Shown here one piece after another: positions 30,586 to 42,500 of a DNA stretch of 64,000 nucleotides. Source of the DNA: Oceanobacter sp045430275 (lineage in GTDB: Bacteria > Pseudomonadota > Gammaproteobacteria > Pseudomonadales > Oceanobacteraceae); NCBI GenBank assembly GCA_045430275.1, contig JAILXU010000005.1, positions 62,001-126,000 on the forward strand, in the 5' to 3' direction. A program made the position numbers and the translations under genes. The notes under the pieces are model-generated. The model saw nothing but the letters and a program-made list of their open reading frames with translations, was not told where the DNA came from and ran no database searches. Each line of letters begins with the position of its first letter. Position 1 is the first letter of the stretch.

Positions 30586-33500
30586 ATGTCAGATAAACAA
30601 CAAGACGGCTTGGGCTGGGCAGCTCAGGCAGGGCTGGCTGATGCCGAAAACTACCGCTCTGTGCTGAGGCCGAGTGAGTCCGCACCTGATAATAACAATC
30701 AGGGCTTCATGGGTGACATGGTTGACGCAACACAGCATGGCCTGGGGCAGACTATTGCTGGTCTGGCTGAAGCTGGGCATCAGTTGACAGGGCTTGAGTC
30801 CCTGCGTGATGCCAGTCTGGGCGCAAACGATTGGGCCAAGGGTCAGATTGATCAGATGAGCGCGTCAGGTCAGGAGTCTTTTCGGAAGGAAATTTTCACG
30901 GAAGACGAAAGCGGAGACCTCCGGCTGGGTGATGGCGCTGGCGATATTGATACCTGGCTGCTGCAACTGGGGAGCTTGGCGGGTCAGGTGGTGCCACAAG
31001 TTGCGCTCGGTGGCGGTGCTGCATCGCTGGGTGTCAAAGCGGCAAGCCGGATCGTTGCAAAGTCAGCGGCTCGAAAAGCTGTTGCACAGGGCGCAAGCAA
31101 GGAAGTGGCGCAGCGTATTGGCATCGACGCTTCAGCTCGGGTGATGGCAAATGGCGGCAAAATGAAGGCCGGTATTGCTGGTCAAGCGCTGGCTGAAACC
31201 GGCGTAACGTCAGGCATGGGTGCTCTGGCGGCTCGTGAAGAAGTTGTCGAGCACATGACCGATGTGGAACTGGATGACTCTGAAGCGTTTCAGGAGGCGT
31301 ACTGGGGCTTAGCCGTTGAGAATCCGGGAACTGATACCGAAACGCTCCGCATGATGGCTCGAAAAGAGCTGGGCGATGACATGGCGCGGGCTGTGGCGCG
31401 AGATCCGGCTTTCCTTCTGACGAATCTGGCCATGGGGGCCGTGGGCGGCAAGTACATTGATGACCTGCTGCGCGGTGCTGGCACTGGCAGTCGCCTGACG
31501 AATGCTGGAAAACAATTTGTGGCTCAAGGTGTCACTGAGGGTGTTCAAGGTGGCATGGAGCGCTACACGATCAACAGCGAATTGGCAGATCAGGGCATTG
31601 ATGCTGACCGCGATGTGATGCAAGGCGTCAAAGCGGCAGCAGCGAATGAAGCGGCTCTGGGCGGTGTGCTTGGCGGTGTTGTTGGTGGTGTGAGCAAAGG
31701 AACCCCGCCAGAGCAGTCCGAACCGTTCAATATGGATGAGTACATTCGGCAGCAAATATCGCAGCCTGATCCGGAGACCGGCGGCCAGACTGGACAGTCA
31801 TCGCGTACTGACGAAGATGGTCGCAAAGTAGAGGACATTGACACTCTGCACGTTGATGGCATTGGTGAGCCGGTTGGTGCAGAGAAGCGCCGGGGCCAGT
31901 ACCGGGGAATTGATGATGATATTCACATCGCGGATAAACAGGGGTTTTATGAAGACGCAGTTCGCTTGCGTTCTGTAAAGCAGATGTTTGAGCGTGCCCA
32001 GGCTATGGCTGACCGTGGCATGACCGATGCGGCGGCTCGCATGCAGAGAAAAGCCCAGGAGCGCTATGACTCGGTGTTTGCCGAGTCAGAAGCTGGCGAA
32101 TCGTTGTCAGGTGGTCTTCCGTCCATTTATACGAGCGATGGGGAGTTGGTTGGTGGTGAATTGATGCCTTCCTCCGCCCCCCCTCGTAAGCCGGGAGAGA
32201 CAATTGATGGGCAAGTTCGTCGTGAGCCTGGTCAGGTTTCAGGCAGTGCCCCTGGTCTTATTGGCAAGCAGAGCGGAGCGCGGCTTGAAAGTGGAAACCC
32301 GGATACGCCATGGGTCATGGAGCACGATAAGACAGCAGCCAATGCAGCGAAAGCCCAGACAGAGCAAGCATTCACTGAGCAGCAAGGTGAGCAGCCGAAG
32401 ACGAGCAAGGTTTTTGCTACTGCTGAGGAAGATGGTGTTCCAAGCAATGAGCGAATTTCAGCTCTGATTGAGCAGCGCCCTGATTTTGATCAGCATCCTG
32501 ATGCCGTACCATATGCTGCTGAATCTGCACCTAATCAACAGGATGCGCCAAGTCGTGAGCAGGATGGTGGCATACAATATGAGCAGGTTGATATCCCGGC
32601 TCAAGAGCAGCCTGAGCTGCAGATGATGGATGATGCTGGTATTGATTACAGGCCGGAATCCCAAGATCGAACATCCGAGCTGTCTGGTCGGGTCACTGAT
32701 AAGATTCGTGACCATAAACTGCCTGAAAATTTCAAAGACCCTCGCCTTCTTCGTGAAGATTATCGGGGTCAGATTCAGGGCATGGTTGATCAGCTTGTAT
32801 TCAATGGCGGAAGCATGGGAGCAGTGACTGCAGAAGGGGGGAATGCACCGTCTGAAAATCCATCTTGGTATGTTGGAATGGATGATGAATACAAACGGGC
32901 TGGAACCAATGGCTTCAAGCGAGCTGTCACAAAAGCACTGGCTGGTGAGAAACTTCTTGCACCGGAACGACGTGCAATCGAAGGCATGTTTGAAGTTCTG
33001 AAAGAAGAGCGCCGACAAGAAGTGGGATTTGCAAAGCAGCAGCGATCCGAGAGGAATAAGTTCCGGCGGGTAATTCGCGGAGAGCTGAACCCTGTTGAAG
33101 CCGGTTTTGTCGAAGCAAGCCCGGAATTAGCAGCATCCATTGTTCAGAATCGAAAGCCCGTGACGCGAGTGATTGACGAAATCACGGACGAGTCATTTGC
33201 CGTTGATGGCATTGATGGCTATGGCCGCGAGACTGCGCAAACCATTCAGGATGCTCTGGAAGCAGGAGTGCCAGAAGAGGTCGTCACGCAAGTCGCAAAG
33301 TCAAAGGGTGATGATGTACTGGCACTGAACATTATATTGGATCAACTCACTGAGGAAGCAGGCAATGGCAAAGAAATTACATCCGCAAGTATTGAAGGCA
33401 TTTCAGCAAGTGGAGCGGTGGAAGGAGAACCCGCCTGGACGCAAGAGCCAGCGCCAGAATCAGAAGTCGAGCCAGCTCTCTCAAGCTACGACCAGGCAGA

Positions 33501-36500
33501 CCTTGACCGGCTCAACGAGCAAAGTACAGAGCTGAAGCCAGATCTGACTGAGCCAGAATCACCTGATTCGTTTGTTTTGTCCGGGTCTGATTTACCGGCG
33601 GATCAGGCAGAGGCACGGGGGCAGGCCAGCTTGCTGGATTCGCTACCAGATCCGGTAGTGCCACAAGAAGAATTAACCCAAGAGACCCCGGCAAATGCTG
33701 GGGTTTCTGCTTCTGAAGCTGTGGAAAGTTCGGATCATCCACCTGTTCGTAACAGGCGCGGGAATCCATTCAAGACACGCGGTGCAGCAAAAGGCCATTT
33801 ACGCAATAACCCTGGTTACGCAGTGCTTGAAACGAATGAAGGTTTTGAGTTGCGATGGTTGGGTGATGATCCCACTAATCGCGCCGTAAGTGCATTAAGA
33901 CAGGTTGTGGAGACCCATGGAAATATTGAGGCTGCTGTTCATCGAGATGATATAGGAGATGTCGATTTCCTCTGGGGAACGGAAGGCAAACCACCAACAA
34001 AGTCGGGGAAACGAAAGGGTGCCAAGGGGATTTCTCATCTTATTGAAGCCAGAATGAGAAAAGACGGGTTGTCCGAGTCGGAAGCGGTTGCCGTTGCTGG
34101 TCGCGTGGCTGAAGTTGTCGCTACCGGAAAGATGTATGGAAAAGTAACTGTAGGTGAAACAAGCAACGTAAAGATCACCGATGGCTCATATACGGCAACA
34201 CTGGTAAAGCCGCATGACTCGAATGCGTGGCTACTTTCAGGATGGGAAAACTTTGAAGAAGGAAGTAAGCCTGATGGACAGGGCGAGATATACGACTCAA
34301 CCCAGCCTACGCACCAAAGGACTACACGTGCACGTCCAGAAGTGGGAGCAAGCTCACAAGCAAAGGTTACACCCGGAAGCCCAAATGATTCAAGCGCCGA
34401 TATAGATGGTGCGGCCAATGAGGCGGCGACCTCCCCTCAAAACGCAACACCAGATCCAACACCCGCACAGATTGAAGCAGGCAACTACAAGAAGGGTCAC
34501 GCGAAGATTCAGGGGCTGGATGTAACGATTGAAAACCCTCGTGGCTCGAATCGCTCCGGTACTGATCCTGATGGGCACAAGTGGTCAGTCGAAATGAAAC
34601 ATCATTACGGCTACATCAAGCGCACAACAGGCGCTGACGGTGAGGGTGTTGATGTGTTTGTTGGCAAAGAGCCTGAGAGTCAAAAGGTATTCGTCATTGA
34701 TCAGGTGAACGCCGACGGCACGTTTGATGAGCACAAGGTTATGCTTGGCTTCCGTAATCGCGCCCAGGCTGTGCATGGTTACAAGTCAAATTACGAAAAG
34801 GGCTGGAAAGTTGGGCCGGTGACCACCATGACCACGGATCAGTTCAAGGACTGGCTGGCTGGGCCGGATACTGATAAGCCTGTTGATAGCAAATTGCGTG
34901 CTGAAACCAAACCAGCCCCCGGCGTTGGCGTTAGTGAAAACACTGTCTTTACTGAAGATGCTGCAGCAAAGGCGCGTGAACTTCTTCGCAAGAAGCTGGG
35001 CCAGCATAGTAGTGGTATCGATCCTGAAATCATGCAAGCCGGTATCACTCTTGCCGGTTACCACATTGAGAAAGGTGCTCGCACTTTCGCGGCATATGCA
35101 AAGGCGATGACAGCAGACTTGGGTGATGTGGTTAAGCCATATTTGAAAAGCTGGTACATGGGAGTGAAGTACGATCCGAGGGCGGCAAACTTTGATGGAA
35201 TGGATGATGCTGCGACCGTAGACTCAGCCAGTGTTGAAAAAATTTTAAGCGAGATCAGAGATGAATCAGCCAGACAAGACGTGGATACAGCAGATCGAGA
35301 GGGAGTACCGAGAACTTCAGGAGATGGAAGAGAGCGTGACGATGCCGCTGCACGAGTCGATCAAGAGGACATGGCAGCAGACCAGTCCGAATATGTGGCG
35401 GAATCTTCAGGCAGTCAGTCCAGAGTTTCCAGATCAACTGGCATTCGTCCTGCAAGTGCGAATGTGGAAGGCGAAGGACGACAATTTGAAGGCGGGAATG
35501 CCGGTGACGGACGCAAGGGAGCAGGCCGAGCAGGATCACCTGATGCTGGAGCCAGAAAGTCACAAAATCGAGACATTCGAGTAAAAGCCAAGGCAGAATC
35601 CAAGCCTACTGAGCCATCCCCGGCAAACCCTGGCCCCGGTAACTTCCACATCAAGAATCCACTCGATGTCGTAGGTGGTGGTCAGGTTGCCCGCTTCAAG
35701 CGCAACCAAAGTGCCATTGAGCTGTTTGTTGGTTTGCGAGATAAGGGCCGAAAAGCAACGACAGAAGAACAAGAGGTGCTGGCCGGGTATACCGGCTGGG
35801 GATCATTCGGCCAAGAGTTGTTTCAGGGCAACTGGGACAACCCCAGCCCAAAGGTTGGCTGGGAAGGCCGCGACGAATGGTTGCGCGAGTACCTTGGCCA
35901 GTCTGACTGGGAGGGCATGCAGCGCTCGATTACCAATGCGCATTACACTGATCCGCCAACCGTTATGGCTATGTGGGATATGGTCAAGCAAGCTGGATTT
36001 GACGGTGGTCGCGTGCTTGAGCCATCCATGGGTATCGGAAACTTTTTTGGCATGATGCCGAAAGAACTGAAAAACAGAAGCAGCCTCTCTGGTATTGAGC
36101 TTGATCCGGTAACGGGTGGCATGGCATCTCTGTTATACCCTGATGCTAATGTCAGCGTCATGGGGTATCAGAACTCCAAAACTCCAGACGGCTTCTATGA
36201 TGTGGTGATAGGCAACTGGCCATTCGAGAATACTGTCATTGCAGACCGCAGATACAACCGGCTATCTCCATTTCTGCACGACTACTTCTTCCTGAAGGCC
36301 ATTGATCAGACCCGACCTGGCGGTCTTGTTATCGGTATCACATCCAAAGGCACTATGGACAAGAAGTCGTCCAAGATTCGGGCTGAAATGGCCCGGAAAG
36401 CAGAATTGGTGGCAGCATTCCGACTGCCGTCTGGTGCTTTTGAGGAATACGCAGGAACCAAGGTGGTTACCGATATTCTGATCCTGAAAAAGCGCGATCA

Positions 36501-39500
36501 ATCCAAAGGCATGATTGCAGATGAGGGCTGGATTGACTCCAAGCCATTCAAAACCCCGCAGGGTGAGGGTGTTGATCTCAATGAGTATTATCACCACAAC
36601 CCGAATCATGTTATCGGCACTATCGAGTACGGCCACGGCACCACATTCAATCGCCCAGGAATGATTGTTAATCGACCTGAGAACATGCAGGAAGAATTGA
36701 AGCGCATAGTCGGCATGGTGCCAGAAGGTGTGTTCAGGAAGGAATCTCGAAGTGAAGCCATCAGCTATGTAACCAACCACCTGAATGACCGAGAAGGATC
36801 ACTGGTTGATTCGTCTGGGAGATTGTTCGTGGCTCATGGTGAGCACCTTGCACCTGCTGAAGACATCAAGAAGTACTCGGTCAAGTCTCAGGCGGAGACA
36901 GCGAAGCGTGAGTCACAGCTACGCAGCTTGATCGGTCTTCGTCGCCAGTATGCCAAGCTGATTGATGCTGAGCGTCATGGTAAACCGGATAATCCGATTC
37001 GTAAGGCACTAAGGAAAGGCTATCAGGAGTTCGTTAAGACGCATGGTCCACTGAATGACTCCTATGGATTGAAGTACCTGGACTCCATTGATGACCCGTT
37101 CTATCCGTCATTGGCGTCACTGGAAAGAGCAAAGGATGGCAAATGGGTGCCTGCTGCCATATTTGATCGCAGCACCATGAGAACCAAGCCGGTAATGAAA
37201 AACCCGAGCATTCAGGATGCCTACATCCTTGCTCGTGGCAGGTCTGTGAACCCTGGTCTGGACGAGATATCCAAGGCAACAGGCAAGAGCAAGGATGAGA
37301 TTAAGCGCACACTGGTTGACTCTGGTGCAGTTTATGAAACTCCGGATGGTGATATTGAACCGTCGGACATCTATTTGTCTGGCAATGTGCGTCAGAAGCT
37401 GCGCTTTGCCAAGCAGGCCTTGGGTCAGGGCAATAAGGAAATTGAGCGCAATATAAAGGCTCTGGAAAAGGTTATTCCTAAGGATGTGCCTTACTTCAAT
37501 ATTGTGGTTCAGATGGGAGCGTCCTGGGTTCCAACCTCTGTGTATGAGGACTACATTGGCCACATGCTGAACCTGAACAGCACCAAAGGGGTTCGGGTTA
37601 CCTACAAAGCTGGGAGTTGGAAGGCGAGTATTGAAAGTTCTCTGGTGCAGCGGTCTGAAGCGGTTACCGGGTTTGGCACCCCTCAATATGACTTCAATGC
37701 ACTGGTAAACAAGGCGATTAGAAACCAGGTAGTAACCATTCGCCGAAAACAATCTGACGGAAGCTACCATGTCGATGAGGAGGCCACGAAGGAGGTGAAT
37801 GGCAAAGTCTCAGATATGAGAGAGTTGTTTGGTGAATGGATCTGGTCTGATCCTGATCGTCGAATCTCCCTGGAGAGGGAATATAACGAAGCCCGTAATG
37901 CCTACGCAGAGGCATCATTTGATGGGGCGTTCATGCCAATGGAAGGCATGGCGCTGTCTCTTGGTAGCGGGCCTTTTAATTTGCGAAGTCATCAGCAAAA
38001 CGCCATATGGCGTGCCATTGTCATGCGTAAGTCTCTTAACGCCCATGAAGTTGGCACCGGCAAAACATTCACCCTGACGGGTATCGCCCTTGAGTCACGA
38101 CGTTACGGTCTGGCCAGAAAGCCCTTGGTCATGGCGCACAATGCTAATAGCAAGTCGGTGGCGGCAGAGGCTCAAATGATGTATCCGAGCGCCAAGATTC
38201 TGTATATCGACAACCTGTCACCAAAGCAGATCAAGACACGCATGAGGCAAATCGCCAATGATGACTGGGATATGATCGTCATGCCTCACTCTCTGATTGA
38301 TCGCCTGACCTTCACCGAAGAAACCCTCATGAAAATGGCTCGCGATGAGATTGCAGACCTTGAGGCGGAGGCCGAGATGGCTGCCAATGAGGAAGGAAAG
38401 GGATTCGACAGGAGTGTATTCAGCGATAATGAGGGTGCTCGTGAACAGGCGATGAAGAAGCTGCGCTCTCCCACAGCGAAAGATCTTGTTAAAACCCGAA
38501 ATCGCATTATTGAAACCATCAAGAAACAGGCTCAGAAGTCTTCTCGCAATGGGGCTATTCCATTCGAGGAGCTGGGAATTGACATGCTTCTTGTTGATGA
38601 GGTTCACGAGTTCAAAAAGCCACCGTTTGCCACGCGAATGCAGATGAAAGGCCTGAATACTCAGGCAAGCGCCAAGTCCATCGCCATGAATTTCATGGCC
38701 AGCTACATTCGTGGCCAGAACAATGGTGGTAACGTCCACCTGTTTACTGGTACGCCCATCACCAACACTCTGTCCGAAACATTCCATATGATGCGCTATA
38801 TCATGAAGGAAGAAATGGCAGATATTGATCTTGATCAGTGGGATGGTTGGTTCGGTTCATTCGCGTCAGAAACTACGGATGTTGAGATGAATCCAGCGGG
38901 TGAATACGAAGCCGTGAGTCGGCTGTCCAGCTTCATTAACGTGCCTGAATTGCGCCGCCTGTTTGGTCAGTACATGGACGTGGTGTTCTCCGATGATATG
39001 CCGGAGATGAAGCCAAGAAGGACGAAATCAGGAAAGCTATTGTCTGATAGCGGTCTGACGGAGTTGGAAAAAGGCGAGCTGATCAATGGTCGCACCGAAG
39101 GTGCAAAAGACCGACCATACAAGAGGGTGATCAACGAGAACTCTGATTTAAGCCCAGACCAGAAGCATGAGTTCGGGCTGATCCAAGGGTATGCGAAGTC
39201 ATGGCGCGACATGAAGAGTAGGGAGCGGATGGAGGCTATGCGATCCGGTGCTCCAGAATCCCCGATTATTCATGAAAACCTTGCGGCCAAGGCAAGCTTT
39301 GATGTCCGTCTTATTGGTGGTGAGCAGTATGCAGGCCAAGAAGGTAACATTTCCGACCACGCCAATAGCAAGTCTTCCAGGGCCATTAAAAACATCGTTG
39401 ATATCTACAGATCCAACAAGGACGCCAATCAGGTTATCTTTACTCAGATGGGCCTTGGCACCACTGCTACCAAGAAAAAAGTTAAAATAAAGACCTTCTC

Positions 39501-42500
39501 AACAGTGAAAGACATGGTGGAGAGGCTTGTGCAGGCGGGCATCCCCCGCAAGGAAATCGCAGTTGTCGATGGCAGCACCAGCAAGGACAAGCGCAAGGCG
39601 ATTGCCGATGCCATGAATCGTTCTGAAATCCGAGTGGTGTTCGGGTCAACGCAGTCGCTCGGGGTTGGGGTAAACATGCAACGCAACCTTCGAGCCATGC
39701 ACCACCTTGATGCTCCGTGGATGCCTGGCGACCTTGAGCAGCGTAATGGTCGCGGCCACCGACAGGGCAACCAGTGGAATACGGTGCTTGAGTATCGCTA
39801 TCTGACAGATCGGATTGATGGCCGACGCTGGCAGGTTCTGGCGATTAAAGACAGGTTCATCAAGCAGTTCCTGAAATCCACAGATTCTGACCGGGTTATT
39901 GAAGGTGATGCCGCCGCCGACGAAGAAGGCAGCATTGTCGAGTCCTTCTCTGAAGCTGCTGGCGATCCACGAATCCTGATTCGCACCAAGCTGAACAAAA
40001 AGCTGGAAAAACTGAAAAACGCCAAGCGCCTGCATGATGTCGGCATTGTCGATGCCAAGGGTATGGTTGATCGTATAAGCCGGAAGCTCTATTACTATGA
40101 AACCGAGCTGGCTGATCTGAAGGAAAGCAGAGTGGTTGAAACGGTAGAGAAGCTGTTGCGAGATAACTCAGAGAAAGGTTTTGAAATGATAATTCAAGGT
40201 GAACCCTTTTCTGATCAAAAGTCCGCACAGACTGCGATTGACACCTACGCCGCGAATGAGATTACCCAAGAAAAAGGCCGCCAGAGGTCTATAGGGAAGT
40301 ATCGCGGTTTTGATCTAAGAATGAGCTGGCCAGAGTTTTCGCCTGCTCCGGTAATTACTGTGAGCATAAACGGAAAGCCGATATCGTCGAATGAAACACC
40401 AAAGATCGTTAGCCTCAATGCTCAGTTAAGAAAAGTCCCAAAGGTGGCTGAGAACAAGCGGGCGCACATGGCAGAGCTTGAGTCATCAAGGGTTCGCGCC
40501 AAGGAAGTCATGAAATCGCCATTTCATCAGGAATCTAGGCTCAAGCAGGTCAAAGAGGAGTTGGCGAATCTTGAGCGAGATATCGAAGAAAACCCGGTGG
40601 CTCCACCATCATGGCTTCGTACTGGTGCGCCAGTTGAATCAACCGCGCACTGGAAGGGGGAACCTTACGAGGTAACCGGTCACCGCTGGTCAGAACTTGG
40701 TTGGTTTGTAGTGATTAATCGAGACGGAACACCATATTCCGTTCCATACACTGAAGTGATGGATGAACAGGGGATGGCCCTTTATGAGGAGCGCAGGTTT
40801 GAGATGCCTGTTGCCGAGCGCAGTAATGATGATAGCGAGGGGGGAGAGATTCTGGCCAGCCTCGCAGACCGAATACGTGAAGCTGCCAAGCTGAAACAGC
40901 AAACGAAGCCGCCCACTGAGGCGGCTTTGTTGCATAAAGGCCAAGTGGAAAAGTGGATCAGGGATGCCGACAAGCTGGTTGCTGACAATGTCACCGTAGT
41001 GCCGCGCTTCGATGATCTGCCTATCAGCATCCGAACCCGGTACAAGCTGTCCGATACCGGTGATCTGGAAGGCATCTTTGATCAGGGTAATGGAAAGGCC
41101 TATGTAATTGCTGACCGGATTCCAGACGCTTCGTCAGCGCTGAAAACGGCCACTCATGAAGTTGTTGGGCACAAGGGTGTGATTGCGTTTCTGAAAGAGC
41201 GTGAAGCCAAGGGTGGGCGAGACTTCTTCGGTGTGCTGGACGACATTTACAAGTCCGTTGGACGCAGACCAATAGACAGGATGGTTGGCCGTTATGGCTT
41301 TGACTATTCGGTTGATGGCGACCGCCGCAACGCTGTACTGGAATACATTGCTCACTTGTCGGAAACCGGCAAAAAGCCCAGCCTGGTGCAGCGTGCGGTT
41401 GGCGCTCTCAAGGCTGCATTGCGTCGTCTGGTGCCGTCGGTGCCTTGGTCAGAGACCGATGTCCTGGTGCTGATCCAGAAGGGCAGGGGAGTACTGAAGC
41501 AGCCGGTTGGCGTCACCTCTGGTCTGGCTAAGGGTGACTCCGCCCCGCTTGCCCGTCTATCCGACTCCCTTCTGAACGACGAATCCCTGAGCGAAGAACA
41601 GAAGGAAGCCCTTTCCAAAATTGGCCCCAAGTCCGCAAAGGAAACCGCCGTTGAGCGTGTGTCCGAAGCCCTGAGTCGGTGGCGTTTAAAACTGCGCCAA
41701 GGCTTGGTTGATAAATATGCAGCCCTGATGGAAATGGACAAGCAGGTTCTTGGTGGTGAAATCACGACAGAAGAAAACATAACCCGTTCGTCGTGGGTGC
41801 GTGCCCGAATGTCTGGTGCAGCATCCGGTGCAGTGACCGCAATGATGAATACCGGTCGCATCTATCTGGATGAAAAAGAAGGGGTGATCGATGTTCGGGA
41901 AAACAGCAACGGGCTTGTATTTGCACTGAACAAGCTGGGGTCAGCAGCAGAGGTTGAAAAATTCTTCGGCTGGATAGCTGGTAATCGTGCTGACAAGCTG
42001 CGTGAAGAGGGGCGCGAAAACCTGTTTGACGACACGGACATTGATGCACTGAAAAGCTTGAATCGTGGAACCCTGCCAGACGGCCGCAAACGGGAAGCGG
42101 CTTATCAGGATGTTTTCACTGAGTTCCAGCAGTACCGTGATGACGTGCTTGCCATATCGGAAAAGGCCGGTGTCATCACCGCTGAAGACCGGGCGCTGTG
42201 GCGCGATGAGTTTTACGTGCCGTTCTACCGCATTATGGAAGATGAGGATAAGCCGCAAGGCCCGAGGGTAATGAAGGGCCTGTCCCGCCAGGAGGCATAC
42301 AAGAAGCTGAAGGGCGGAACGCAGAATGTCAACGACCTGCTGCAGAACACAATCATGAACTTCCATCACCTGGTGGATGCCAGCATGAAAAATTTGGCTG
42401 CACAGCAGGCCATCGACAATGCCGAGGCGCTGGGTATTGCTGAGCTGACGCCAGAGGCCGCCCGAGACAAGAAGGCCAGCACATTCGTTCTTCGAGATGG

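Noticed and set aside
32458..33018. 186-codon minus-strand frame
   Set aside because: Antisense to the giant gene, low-complexity translation.
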